NCBI GenBank assembly: GCA_015490195.1
Contig: WFYG01000021.1
Location: 1-34,936, forward strand
Source: Thermovibrio sp.
Lineage (GTDB): Bacteria; Aquificota; Aquificia; Desulfurobacteriales; Desulfurobacteriaceae
Direction of reading: 5' to 3'
DNA: 34,936 bases
The notes beneath the pieces were generated by a model. The model saw only the letters and a program-made list of their open reading frames with translations, had not been told where the DNA came from and did no database searches. Positions 1 through 8,005 of this stretch are shown here, one piece after another. Both the position numbers and the translations under genes were made by a program. Positions within the stretch are counted from its first letter, which is position 1. Each line of letters starts with the position of its first letter.

Positions 1-287
1 TGTTTACTCCTGAGCCTTCCGGAATAGTGATAACAGACGTTGGAGCTCTCGTTGACGGGAAAGAGGTAAAACTGACGGGCAGGGAGAGGGAGCTCCTCAG
101 AGTTCTTTTGGAAAACAGGGGAAAGGTTGTTTCAAAGGAGGAGCTCCTTCAAAAGGTGTGGAAGGGTGAGGTTGTTTCAAAAAGGGTTGTTGACGTTCAC
201 GTGAAACACCTGAGGGATAAGATAGGAGACAGGATTGAGACGGTTTGGGGAGTTGGATACAGGCTGGTTGAGGGAGCTCCAGAGTAA
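1..287 (+). CDS. Response regulator, OmpR/PhoB family, C-terminal part (5' end outside window)
   Basis: The frame is open from the window edge, so only the C-terminal output domain is seen. It has the winged-helix pattern of OmpR/PhoB regulators: LTGRERELLRVLLENRG, then VVSKEELLQKVW, a recognition-helix region VVDVHVKHLRDKI and the closing wing GVGYRLV. This domain binds direct repeats in promoters after phosphorylation of a receiver domain, which must lie upstream of the window. A GTG at 27 lies inside the domain-linker region and is not taken as the start. The histidine kinase that follows overlaps its end, so the two are probably translated together as a two-component pair. The signal it responds to cannot be read from this part. 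Confidence 0.9.
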   Translation, partial: FTPEPSGIVITDVGALVDGKEVKLTGRERELLRVLLENRGKVVSKEELLQKVWKGEVVSKRVVDVHVKHLRDKIGDRIETVWGVGYRLVEGAPE

Positions 288-1146
288 GTTCCCCGAGATA
301 AAGGTTGTTGACGAAAAAGGGTTTGTTCTGGGCGAGGACTTTAAAAAGCTGTGGGACGTTTACCCGTTTCAGGAGGTTGTTAAAGCCTTTGAGGAGGCAG
401 TAAAGGAGGGGGAGAGCTCCGCAACATTTACAGAGGGAGATAGGACTTACCTTCTAAAGCTCTCTAAAGTTGGCAGTTTAATAGTTGCCCTGAAGAAAGA
501 CATTACGCTTGAGGTTGAGATAGAGGAGCTGAAAAAGAACGTTGTTTCAACCCTCTCCCACGAGATAAAGACCCCTCTAACGGCCATAAAAGGGAACGCA
601 GAGTTCCTCCTGCTCTACGGTGAGTGCTCAGATCCCGATGCTGTAAAGGAGATTTACGAAAAGGCCGAAAAGGTGGAGTCCATCCTGTCTGGCATCGGGA
701 AGCTCTTTTCCTCTAAAGTTTCTAACTTTGAGTGGGTGAACCTGAGGCCTTTAACGGAGGAGGTTGTTGCCTCTTTTAAGAAGAAGGCAGGTAAAAAGGG
801 AGTGGAGCTCCGCTATTTCCTTGAAGACGTGAGTCTTCCAGCCGACAAAGTCCTGTTTCAGCAGCTTTTGAGGAACTTAATTGACAACGCACTGAACTTT
901 ACAGACAGGGGAAGAGTGGAAGTTGAGCTCACTTCCGACTACCTGAGGGTTTCAGATACCGGAAAGGGAATACCGGAGGAGCTCCTTCCGAAAATTTTTG
1001 AGAGGTTTGTTAAGAGCAAGGGGAGCTCCGGTTCAGGCATAGGCCTCTCTGTTGTTAAAGAGATTGCCCGTTTCCACGGCTGGGAGGTTCAGGTTGAGTC
1101 TGAAGAAGGAGTAGGAACTGTTTTTACTATAATTTTTCAGCCTTAG
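268..1146 (+). CDS. Soluble PAS-domain sensor histidine kinase (PhoR-like)
   Basis: This is the sensor kinase partner of the preceding regulator. The H-box STLSHEIKTPLTAIKG carries the phospho-accepting His. It is followed by the N-box LLRNLIDNALNF, the G1 box VSDTGKGIPEELLPKIFERF and the G2 box GSGIGLSVVKEIARFHG of the HATPase domain. About 85 residues precede the H-box; they look like a small PAS-type domain and hold no hydrophobic segment, so the kinase should be cytoplasmic. I place the start at TTG 268, which overlaps the regulator by 20 bp. A TTG at 235 is in frame but would overlap by 53 bp. At about 292 residues it is short for PhoR, because the membrane part is missing. The ligand is unknown. 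Confidence 0.88.
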   Translation: MRELQSKFPEIKVVDEKGFVLGEDFKKLWDVYPFQEVVKAFEEAVKEGESSATFTEGDRTYLLKLSKVGSLIVALKKDITLEVEIEELKKNVVSTLSHEIKTPLTAIKGNAEFLLLYGECSDPDAVKEIYEKAEKVESILSGIGKLFSSKVSNFEWVNLRPLTEEVVASFKKKAGKKGVELRYFLEDVSLPADKVLFQQLLRNLIDNALNFTDRGRVEVELTSDYLRVSDTGKGIPEELLPKIFERFVKSKGSSGSGIGLSVVKEIARFHGWEVQVESEEGVGTVFTIIFQP

Positions 1147-1176
1147 TTAAGTAAGATTTTTAGAGAGGAAGGATAC

Positions 1177-1875
1177 ATGCCTAAAAAGCAAAAATACGTA
1201 TTTCCAAAGCTTCAGGAATTTTTAAGAGGGATGGAAGCTTATAGGAAAAATGAAAAAAGAGATTCTATTTAGAAAGTTGCTTCTTTTCTTATAGAAAAAC
1301 TTCTCTCTGAAGAGAGAAGTAAGAGGAATTTGTCTTTAATAGCAGATGCAGTGGGAACTCTTTTATTGGAGTGGAATAGTTCTTTCTATAGATATGGTAA
1401 ACCTGATTTTGACCTTCTTGAGGGAGTTATAGGTAAGTATTACCAGGAAATTTTGATATTGAGGAAGAAAAGTTTGCTAAATTATAGTGTTATTGATTAT
1501 TATGATCAGTTTCTTGTTCCTGATTGTTTATCTATAAAAGGCATGTTTTTGGACTTCTTGGAGGCAACAAAAATGAAAAAAGGAAAAGATTTTGCTTATT
1601 CTCCCGTAGCAGCTGTTAAGGCTCTCCATATGTTAGCTCCTAATTTTTTTTCTCTTTGGGATGAAAAAATAGCAAAGGCTTACGGGTGTTCTTTAATAAC
1701 ACCAAATAGTAAAGAAGAAAACAGAGAAAAGAATGCTGATAATTATCGGGCTTTTATGAGAATACAAAAAGCATTTTTAGCCCGAGTTAGGACTTGGAAT
1801 ATTCCCGAAAATTTTAAAACTTTAAAAGCTATTGATGAATTCAACTATTCTAAATATACTAAAGGTTGGATTTAA
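1177..1875 (+). pseudogene. Unknown 232-codon gene interrupted by an in-frame TAG (codon 32)
   Basis: An ATG at 1177 has a good ribosome binding site (AGAGGAAGG, 5-7 nt upstream). It opens a frame reading MPKKQKYVFPKLQEFLRGME that stops at TAG 1270-1272. The same frame then continues unbroken to TAA 1873-1875 and gives a well-formed globular C-terminal part with motifs such as AVKALHMLAPNFFSLWDEKI. The simplest reading is one gene broken by a point mutation. A shorter product could restart at TTG 1330 behind an AAGAGGA site (181 residues). A perfect 9-bp hairpin lies at 1299-1320. The DNA is visibly more AT-rich than its neighbours and has no GAGCTC copy, which suggests foreign origin. Function not recognised. 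Confidence 0.7.
1299..1320 (+). other. Perfect 9-bp hairpin downstream of the in-frame TAG
   Basis: ACTTCTCTC pairs with GAGAGAAGT around a TGAA loop. It starts 26 nt after the TAG of the broken gene and ends 9 nt before the possible restart TTG at 1330. It could influence readthrough or restart, or simply reflect coding for a Ser/Glu/Arg-rich helix. Confidence 0.4.
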
Positions 1876-2837
1876 CTAAGATATTGGATAATTTCAGAGA
1901 GAAAATCCACAAAGTAAAAGAGTTTCAGGAAGTTTTCTTTACTTCCAAAGTTCACTGCTACTCCGTGCTGAATAGCGTGGCGATTTAACGTCCCCTCTCT
2001 GTAGTCAACAAAGGGGTGCCAGTCTAAAAAAGGGGGAATCTCCTCTTCAGAGAAGACCCTCTCAACAATCAGTTTTACTGCATACTGAATTGTTACAAAC
2101 TTCCTGTTCCTCTTCCTAATAAGGATTTCAATGTCTGCTTCTAAGGTGTTTTCCCTTACAAAAGCATCCCACACAACGCCTTCAGAGAGGGGAAAGAGGC
2201 CGTAGATTCCAAGTTCTAAACAGTTGAGCCGGTAGGCCTTTAGAATGTCTTTAACTATCTTTTCCCGCCTTTTAAAGGGAGGGAGCTCCATCCACTTCTC
2301 AACCCTTTTTTCCAGAAACTCCTCTCCTGAAATTTCTGCTATCCAGTCTTCAAACTCCTCAGTTTTTCCCTTAAAACTGTTGAGAACCTCTGACGGCAGG
2401 AGCCACTCTTTCCTGTAGAGCTCCCTCATCAGTTCCCAGTTTTCAACCTTCAGCAGATACCTGCTTGCAGCCCTGTAGAGTTTTTCCTCAAACTCTTCCC
2501 GCCAGTTCTTAATCTTACTGTTCCACTCCCTCTCAACTTCTCTTCTCTCTCTCAGCCTGAAGGCCTTTCTGAGGGCGCTGTAGATGTTCTTGCTCTTTGA
2601 GGGGAAGAAGAACTCCTCCAACCGGTTGGCCTTTACTATCTCCTTTATGAGCTTCTCGTGGTTAAGCTCCTTTACCTCGCTCCGCTTTAAACCTGTAAGG
2701 AGCTCCACCAGTTTAAAGAAGAACTCGCGGGAGCTCCCTTCCTTTTCCGCCGCCTCCAGAACTTCCTTGCTAACGGTCAAGGACGTGTTTTGACGGAACG
2801 AAGCAGGTAAACCGTCCTTTGAAAACTTCCTCTCCAT
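1872..2837 (-). CDS. Unknown protein with C-terminal HEPN-like R-x4-H motif
   Basis: A 321-residue, strongly helical and charged protein with no signal peptide or membrane segment. I recognise no N-terminal domain. Near the C terminus is NRHAIQHG (R286-x4-H291) followed by an amphipathic helix KENFLKLFYFVDFLSEII. R-x4-6-H in this setting is the catalytic signature of HEPN-fold RNases, found in many toxins and abortive-infection proteins. The assignment rests on this motif alone. The ATG at 2837 has no clear ribosome binding site and gives a 68-bp overlap with the thioesterase gene. A later TTG near 2780 (TVSKEVLEAAEKEG) is an alternative start. Its stop codon overlaps that of the convergent broken gene. 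Confidence 0.65.
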   Translation of the reverse strand: MERKFSKDGLPASFRQNTSLTVSKEVLEAAEKEGSSREFFFKLVELLTGLKRSEVKELNHEKLIKEIVKANRLEEFFFPSKSKNIYSALRKAFRLRERREVEREWNSKIKNWREEFEEKLYRAASRYLLKVENWELMRELYRKEWLLPSEVLNSFKGKTEEFEDWIAEISGEEFLEKRVEKWMELPPFKRREKIVKDILKAYRLNCLELGIYGLFPLSEGVVWDAFVRENTLEADIEILIRKRNRKFVTIQYAVKLIVERVFSEEEIPPFLDWHPFVDYREGTLNRHAIQHGVAVNFGSKENFLKLFYFVDFLSEIIQYLS

Positions 2838-3153
2838 CTTTGTAGCCTACAACGTCAACAACCCTTTTTTTGTTTCCAGTCTCTCCTTCTGCAACAAACT
2901 CAACGGTATCTCCCACCTTTACAGGCTTTAAGAACGAAACCTCTGCAAAGCCTAAAACTACATTCGGGTGGTTTACAGAGAGCATTGCTGCGTAGTCTGC
3001 GGCGGAAAAGAGAAAACCGCCGTGAACCAGCCCTTTCTCATCTGCAGCCATAAAGGGCTTTGTCTTCAGAACAACTCTGGCGTAGCCCTCTTTAACCTCT
3101 ACAGGCTCTCCTGAAATCTCCCTGTCAATCTTTTCGTGCGTCTTAATCTCCAT
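2770..3153 (-). CDS. Hot-dog fold thioesterase, PaaI-like
   Basis: A 127-residue single-domain protein with the hot-dog pattern. LVHGGFLFSAADYAAMLSVN is the segment that in PaaI-type enzymes contains the catalytic His-Gly-Gly helix start. It is followed by the strand region AEVSFLKPVKVGDTVEFVAE. Such enzymes hydrolyse acyl-CoA thioesters as tetramers or dimers in the cytoplasm. The real acyl substrate cannot be predicted. The ATG is preceded by AGAGGCAGAG. The gene starts 8 bp after the lipoprotein gene and runs into the HEPN-like gene, so the three are probably one transcript. The functional link between them is not evident. Confidence 0.82.
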   Translation of the reverse strand: MEIKTHEKIDREISGEPVEVKEGYARVVLKTKPFMAADEKGLVHGGFLFSAADYAAMLSVNHPNVVLGFAEVSFLKPVKVGDTVEFVAEGETGNKKRVVDVVGYKDGEEVFKGRFTCFVPSKHVLDR

Positions 3154-3161
3154 CTCTGCCT

Positions 3162-3761
3162 CTACTTACAGTTTTTAACACAGAACTTGTAGGGAACAAT
3201 CTTCCCTCCGCAGGAGGTAAAGCAGGTGTTGTAGGTCTCCTTACAGCCGCAATCTGTGTAACAGGCCGAGGAAAGCTGTGAAATAATCTCCTGGAGGTCT
3301 GGTTTTTTAGGGGGAGTTGGCGGAGTGGGTTTTGTGTCGTTTAGCGTGTCTAAAGCCTGTTCTAACTGGTATTTCCTATCGCAGGCGTAGTAGTCCTTTG
3401 TCTTTTTACAAACATTTTTGAAGTAGATGTAGTCTTTATAGAGTTTCCTGTAGTTGTTGTTCCAGTCAAGGAGAGCTCTCTGGTAAGAGGTGTAGGCCTT
3501 GTTGTATACGGAGAGCTCCTTCTGGTAAATGTTAAGCTCTTTCTGGTAGATTGCTTCCGCCCTCTTTCTTGCGTCTTCAAGGCACTTTTCTCTCTTTTCG
3601 CTGCACTTCTGCTGGCACTTTTTGAACTCTGAATCGCAGGACATAAGACAGTTTATGTTATCTTTTGGTGGAACATAGCGGTAAGCTACGCTGAACTCAG
3701 GCCCCCCGCAGGAGATGAGGAAAGGAATTGCAGAAATAGCAGTTAAGAGCAGTTTTTTCAT
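3162..3761 (-). CDS. Cysteine-rich lipoprotein with CX3C motifs and coiled coil
   Basis: A lipoprotein signal is visible: two Lys, a hydrophobic stretch and LISC, with Cys18 as the expected lipidated residue. The mature part has 14 further Cys. Five form CX3C pairs, including a twin motif C38-x3-C42-x6-C49-x3-C53, and a second group near the C terminus (CYTDCGC, CFTSC, CVKNC). Between them is a charged helical stretch with a repeated IYQKEL unit, likely a coiled coil, and then a Pro-rich linker PTPPTPPKKP. Twin CX3C helices are typically held by disulphides, so this is probably a disulphide-stapled periplasmic or outer-membrane-anchored protein. ATG has GGAGGAG upstream. No named family recognised. 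Confidence 0.72.
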   Translation of the reverse strand: MKKLLLTAISAIPFLISCGGPEFSVAYRYVPPKDNINCLMSCDSEFKKCQQKCSEKREKCLEDARKRAEAIYQKELNIYQKELSVYNKAYTSYQRALLDWNNNYRKLYKDYIYFKNVCKKTKDYYACDRKYQLEQALDTLNDTKPTPPTPPKKPDLQEIISQLSSACYTDCGCKETYNTCFTSCGGKIVPYKFCVKNCK

Positions 3762-3794
3762 CTTCTCCTCCGTTTTCTTTCCTTGTCAGACTAT

Positions 3795-3800
3795 TTTATA
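3795..3800 (-). promoter_or_regulatory. Possible -10 element of the lipoprotein transcript
   Basis: TATAAA on the minus strand lies 33 nt upstream of the lipoprotein ATG, in the divergent gap before prfA. No convincing -35 was seen (TTTTCG at 17-nt spacing), so this is tentative. Confidence 0.3.
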
Positions 3801-3841
3801 AGTTAATCTTTTAATGGCGAAAACAGAGTTGAGGGGTTGTT

Positions 3842-4930
3842 ATGGAGAAGGCCGTTGAAACAAGGCTTGAGAATATTGCGAAGAAGTTCAAAGAGATAGA
3901 GGAAAGTTTAGGAAAACCGGAGGTTATTTCTGACCAGAAGAGATTCCAGACCCTCGCAAGGGAGCACAAGGAACTCCAGCCCATTTACGAAACCTACATG
4001 GAGTACAAGAAGGCGAAAGAGGGAATAGCTGAAGCCGTTGAGATGATAGAGGCCGGAGAGGACGACGAACTTGTAGAGCTTGCCAAAGAAGAAAAGAAAG
4101 AGCTTGAGAAGAAGGTTGAGAAATTAGAGGAAGAACTTAAGAAACTTCTGATTCCAAAAGATCCAAACGACGAAAAGAACGTTATCCTTGAAATAAGGGC
4201 AGGAGCTGGCGGAGAGGAAGCAGCCCTCTTTGCCCAAGATCTCTTCCGTATGTATTCTCGCTACGCAGAGAGAAAAGGCTGGAAGGTTGAAATCCTCTCG
4301 CTTAACGAAACAGGCCTAGGGGGATTCAAGGAAGTAATTGCAATGATTTCCGGTAAGGGAGCCTACTCAAGACTTAAATACGAGTCCGGCGTCCACAGGG
4401 TTCAGAGGATTCCCGTTACAGAGTCCGGCGGAAGGATTCACACCTCAACTGCAACCGTTGCAATCCTTCCAGAGGCTGAAGAGGTTGACATTGAAATAAA
4501 CGAGAAAGACCTGAAGATTGACACCTACCGTTCTTCCGGTGCCGGCGGACAGCACGTCAACACAACAGACTCTGCCGTCCGCATCACCCACATTCCAACG
4601 GGAATTGTGGTTACCTGCTCAAACGAGCGCTCACAGATTCAGAACAGGATTAAAGCAATGAAGATTTTGAGAGCAAGGCTAAAAGAACTCTACGAGAGGG
4701 AACAGAAAGAGAAACTTGACTCTGCCCGTCGCTCTCAGGTTGGAAGCGGAGACAGGAGCGAGAAGATAAGGACTTACAACTTCCCTGAGGGAAGGGTTAC
4801 AGACCACAGAATAAAACTTACACTTTACAACCTTCAGGAGTTTTTAGACGGTGATTTGGACGAAATGATAGACGCCCTTGCAGCGGCCGAACAGGCACAG
4901 AAGATTGAGGAGCTTGCTAAAGGTGATTAA
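3842..4930 (+). CDS. prfA: Peptide chain release factor 1
   Basis: Class I release factor that reads UAA and UAG and triggers peptide release on the ribosome. The GGQ loop [17 protein letters not shown] sits near residue 235. The codon-recognition P-x-T tripeptide is present as PVT in [13 protein letters not shown], the pattern of RF1 rather than the SPF of RF2. The N-terminal 110 residues are a charged helical domain as expected. The length of 362 residues is typical. The ATG follows GAGGGGTT. It diverges from the lipoprotein gene with an 80-bp gap and is followed 44 bp later by the radical SAM gene. RF1 terminates at UAG, which is relevant to the TAG-interrupted gene nearby. Confidence 0.97.
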   Translation: MEKAVETRLENIAKKFKEIEESLGKPEVISDQKRFQTLAREHKELQPIYETYMEYKKAKEGIAEAVEMIEAGEDDELVELAKEEKKELEKKVEKLEEELKKLLIPKDPNDEKNVILEIRAGAGGEEAALFAQDLFRMYSRYAERKGWKVEILSLNETGLGGFKEVIAMISGKGAYSRLKYESGVHRVQRIPVTESGGRIHTSTATVAILPEAEEVDIEINEKDLKIDTYRSSGAGGQHVNTTDSAVRITHIPTGIVVTCSNERSQIQNRIKAMKILRARLKELYEREQKEKLDSARRSQVGSGDRSEKIRTYNFPEGRVTDHRIKLTLYNLQEFLDGDLDEMIDALAAAEQAQKIEELAKGD

Positions 4931-4940
4931 ATTCAGCTTG

Positions 4941-4946
4941 TATAAT
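4941..4946 (+). promoter_or_regulatory. Likely -10 box for the radical SAM gene
   Basis: A perfect TATAAT lies 28 nt upstream of the ATG at 4975, just after the prfA stop. A good -35 is not seen at standard spacing (TTGCTA is 21 nt away). The position matches a second TATAAT found 30 nt before hemE. Confidence 0.4.
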
Positions 4947-4974
4947 CTTTGGAAACTTTAAAAGGAGTTATAGA

Positions 4975-6087
4975 ATGGCCGTAAAGGGAGAGTTTCTACC
5001 TAAATGGATAGCGTGGGAGATAACAAGGCGCTGTAACTTGGAGTGTATCCACTGCCGTTCTGCCTCAACTATAGAGTCTGAACAGGGAGACTTCTCAACG
5101 GAAGACGGTAAAAAGCTCCTTGACGATATAGCTAAACTCTCAAAGCCTACGGTTGTTTTAACAGGTGGAGAGCCCCTTTTAAGAGAAGACGTGTGGGAGC
5201 TTGCAGAGTACGGAACGAAGCTTGGTTTCAGGATGTGTATAGCCACAAACGGAACGCTGGTTGACGACGAAGTTTGCCGTAAGATGAAGGAAGTAGGAAT
5301 TAAGATGGTTTCCCTCTCTTTAGACGGTTCAACTCCAGAGATCCACGACGACTTCAGGAAACAGCCCGGTGCCTACGAGGGAGTTATAAAGGCTGCAGAG
5401 CTCTTCAACAAGCACGGAATTCCTTTCCTGATTAACTCTTCTTTTACAAAGAGGAACGCCTTTGACATTCCAAATGTTTATAAGAAAGCTAGGGAGCTTG
5501 GAGCAAAGGCCTGGTACATGTTCATCGTTCTTCCTGTTGGAAGGGGAGAGGAGGCCAACGCGGAGCTCCTTTCTGCTGAAGAGGCTGAGTACTGGCTCAA
5601 CTGGCACTATGAACTTGAGAAGGAGCTGATTTTAAAAGGAGACAACACGATACTTGTCCGCCCGACCTGTGCTCCCCACTACTACAGGATTTTCTATCAG
5701 AACGCAAAAAGAGATGGCTTAGACCTTAAGAGGAGAAACCTTGTGTTTGGAACCGGCGGCGGGAAGGGCTGTGTTGCAGGACAGTCTATTGCCTACATAG
5801 ACTGCCACGGCTGGCTAAGACCCTGCAGCTACTTCCCGATTTCGGACGCCAACGTCTTTGACATTCCCTTCCATAAAGCCTGGTTTGAGTCCAAGATAAT
5901 GCAGGACATGAGAAAGATAGAGGAGTACAAAGGCAGGTGCGGAAGCTGTGAATACGTAAAAATCTGCAACGGCTGTAGGGTTCGTGCCTACTGGGAGCAC
6001 AGCGACTACATGCACGAAGACCCCATCTGCACTTACATTCCTGTAAAGATGAGAGTGGGAGTGGACATTAATAAATTCTCTCGCTAA
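4975..6087 (+). CDS. Radical SAM/SPASM protein, AhbC/AhbD/NirJ-like
   Basis: Radical SAM enzyme. C20-x3-C24-x2-C27 ([10 protein letters not shown]) binds the SAM-cleaving 4Fe-4S cluster, followed by the GGEP motif ([12 protein letters not shown]). A SPASM-type C-terminal cluster region has C322, C325, C331 and C334 ([14 protein letters not shown]) plus C352. The segment [10 protein letters not shown] is of the kind found in the heme-related NirJ/AhbC/AhbD group, which act on siroheme-derived tetrapyrroles or decarboxylate Fe-coproporphyrin. hemE two genes downstream supports a tetrapyrrole role. Family membership as radical SAM/SPASM is certain; the exact subgroup is my inference. AAGGAG precedes the ATG. 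Confidence 0.85.
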   Translation: MAVKGEFLPKWIAWEITRRCNLECIHCRSASTIESEQGDFSTEDGKKLLDDIAKLSKPTVVLTGGEPLLREDVWELAEYGTKLGFRMCIATNGTLVDDEVCRKMKEVGIKMVSLSLDGSTPEIHDDFRKQPGAYEGVIKAAELFNKHGIPFLINSSFTKRNAFDIPNVYKKARELGAKAWYMFIVLPVGRGEEANAELLSAEEAEYWLNWHYELEKELILKGDNTILVRPTCAPHYYRIFYQNAKRDGLDLKRRNLVFGTGGGKGCVAGQSIAYIDCHGWLRPCSYFPISDANVFDIPFHKAWFESKIMQDMRKIEEYKGRCGSCEYVKICNGCRVRAYWEHSDYMHEDPICTYIPVKMRVGVDINKFSR

Positions 6088-6113
6088 CATTAACTCATCT
6101 TGCAGAGGGAGGG

Positions 6114-6917
6114 GTGTCTAACGATTTTGCTTCTGCCGTAGATCGTCTGGTTGACGCTACGGCTGATATTGCTCTAAAAGCCTTTTCCGGTGCTGTTATT
6201 TTTATTCTGGCTGATGGCTTTTTGGGTTTTCTTCTTGGAGCTCTATTTCCGCAAGTCCATATTTTTCCGTTCTCCTTTACTTGTTATTTCTGCGCTGTTT
6301 TTATTTGGTTCTCAGAAAAGATAGGAACCCTCTACTCCCTTATCTTCCTTTACTTCCTCTTCTGGGCTCTGGGAAAGCTCATCTTTATAATGAGACAGCC
6401 ACTTTTCCTTGACAGGGTGAAGTCTGACTATACGTCGCTCTTTTCAGAAAATAACGAGCTCCTTGAAAACTTCAGGTCTGTAAGGAGGCGTGTAATTCTC
6501 AGGCTGGAGAGGGAGCTCCCAAAAGACCTTTTAGAGAGTATAAACCTTTCCACAAACGACTACATGCTTTACCAGATTCTTGGAAAGTTTTACGGGAGCT
6601 CACCTGTTAAAAGGCGTTCCGGAGAGGCAGACGACATCGCCTTTGTAGGGACAAACCTTATTTTTGTTCTCTTTCTGCTCCTATTCCTCTACTTCTGGAA
6701 GCTGTGGCCTTCCTACCATTGTTGGGCTGTAGCTTTTCTCTTGTTTGGTGCTTTTGCTGTTTATGGTCTCTACAGGATTTTCCTAAAGCTGGTTGCAGGG
6801 AGGTTTATCTCAAGGAACATGAGGTTCTATATAAACTACCTTCTGGATGCAGAATCGCTGAAAGAAAAAGTAAGCAGGAAAAAGCCAGCTGAAGAAGGTG
6901 ATTCTTCTAAGAAGTAG
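6114..6917 (+). CDS. Unknown integral membrane protein
   Basis: A 267-residue protein with hydrophobic segments at roughly residues 22-45, 50-68 and 70-93, then a charged cytoplasmic-looking loop (about 95-170, including RRRVILRLERELPKD). Two more segments lie at about 178-195 and 203-225, and the tail is basic. I recognise no family. The GTG start has GAGGGAGGG immediately upstream. It lies 26 bp after the radical SAM gene and 41 bp before hemE, so it probably belongs to the same transcript. A role in tetrapyrrole metabolism or transport would be speculation. Confidence 0.75.
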   Translation: MSNDFASAVDRLVDATADIALKAFSGAVIFILADGFLGFLLGALFPQVHIFPFSFTCYFCAVFIWFSEKIGTLYSLIFLYFLFWALGKLIFIMRQPLFLDRVKSDYTSLFSENNELLENFRSVRRRVILRLERELPKDLLESINLSTNDYMLYQILGKFYGSSPVKRRSGEADDIAFVGTNLIFVLFLLLFLYFWKLWPSYHCWAVAFLLFGAFAVYGLYRIFLKLVAGRFISRNMRFYINYLLDAESLKEKVSRKKPAEEGDSSKK

Positions 6918-6922
6918 TTAAG

Positions 6923-6928
6923 TATAAT
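6923..6928 (+). promoter_or_regulatory. Likely -10 box for hemE
   Basis: TATAAT sits 30 nt upstream of the hemE ATG, immediately after the preceding stop codon. No -35 match was seen at 16-18 nt, so the call is tentative. Confidence 0.35.
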
Positions 6929-6958
6929 TCCTCCAATTACCAGACTAAGGAGGCCTCT

Positions 6959-8005
6959 ATGTCCCTTAAAGACCATCCCATTCTGAAGGCTGCAAGAGGA
7001 GAGAAGACCGAGTACACTCCCATCTGGATAATGAGGCAGGCGGGAAGATACTCTGCTAAGTACAGGGAGATAAGAGCTAAAGCCGGTTCTTTTATGGATC
7101 TGTGCAGGAACCCTGAACTTGCGGCAGAGGTGACCCTTATTCCCATAGAAGAGATTGGAGTTGACGCTGCAATTCTCTTCTCAGACATCCTTGTTCCCGT
7201 TGAAAAGATGGGAATAAACATCTCCTTTGTTGAGGGAAAAGGGCCAGTTCTTGAGCCAAAGGTTGAGAGTTTGGAAGATGTTGAGAGGTTAAAGGTTCCA
7301 GAGCCTGAAAAGGATTTGCCATACGTTCTTGAGACGATTCAGATAATAAAGAAGAGGCTTACAGACAGGCCTTTAATCGGTTTTTCGGGAGCTCCCTTCA
7401 CACTGGCAAGCTACATGTTGGAAGGGGGGAGCTCCAAAAACTACATAGCCGCAAAATCAACGATGTGGAACAGGCCACAGCTCTGGGATGCTCTCATGTC
7501 AAAACTCACATATACCGTAATTGAATACCTTTCTGCCCAGATAAGAGCGGGAGTTGACCTTATTCAAATTTTTGACTCCTGGATGGGAGTTCTTGCAAAA
7601 GAGGACTATGAGAGGTTCGTCTTCCCGTACACGGAAAAGATTGTAAATGAGTTAAAGAAACGCCATCCAGAAACTCCTATAATCCACTTCGGCGTAAACG
7701 CTGCCCATCTTTTAGAGGTAAACAACAGGCTCGCTGTTGACGTTATAGGCCTTGACTGGAAAACAGAGATACCTTTTGCCCTTGAAAGAGTTGATAAGTC
7801 TATTCAGGGGAACCTTGATCCTGTAGCCCTCTTTGCAGACGAGAATACTATTGAAGAGAAAGTAAGGAAGATATTGGAGGAGGGGATGAAGGCCAGGGGA
7901 CACATTTTTAACTTAGGGCACGGAATACTCCCGCCGACAGACCCGAAAAAGGCGAAATTCCTGGTTGACACAGTTCACAGGGTAAGCAGGGAGCTCAGAA
8001 AATGA
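6959..8005 (+). CDS. hemE: Uroporphyrinogen decarboxylase
   Basis: Converts uroporphyrinogen III to coproporphyrinogen III in the cytoplasm by removing four acetate carboxyls. The N-terminal signature PIWIMRQAGRY is diagnostic and carries the active-site Arg residues. FSDILVPVEKMG contributes the conserved Asp, and FSGAPFTLASYMLEGG and HFGVNAAHLL are further family blocks. Length (348) is normal. AAGGAGG precedes the ATG with ideal spacing. Its end overlaps the next gene by 4 bp (ATGA), indicating coupled translation. The presence of HemE indicates a route through coproporphyrinogen rather than purely through siroheme. Confidence 0.97.
   Translation: MSLKDHPILKAARGEKTEYTPIWIMRQAGRYSAKYREIRAKAGSFMDLCRNPELAAEVTLIPIEEIGVDAAILFSDILVPVEKMGINISFVEGKGPVLEPKVESLEDVERLKVPEPEKDLPYVLETIQIIKKRLTDRPLIGFSGAPFTLASYMLEGGSSKNYIAAKSTMWNRPQLWDALMSKLTYTVIEYLSAQIRAGVDLIQIFDSWMGVLAKEDYERFVFPYTEKIVNELKKRHPETPIIHFGVNAAHLLEVNNRLAVDVIGLDWKTEIPFALERVDKSIQGNLDPVALFADENTIEEKVRKILEEGMKARGHIFNLGHGILPPTDPKKAKFLVDTVHRVSRELRK

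Noticed and set aside
1270-1272. Pyrrolysine decoding of the in-frame TAG
   Set aside because: Pyrrolysine is confined to a few methylamine users, RF1 is present, and the protein does not resemble a methyltransferase; mutation or restart is more likely.
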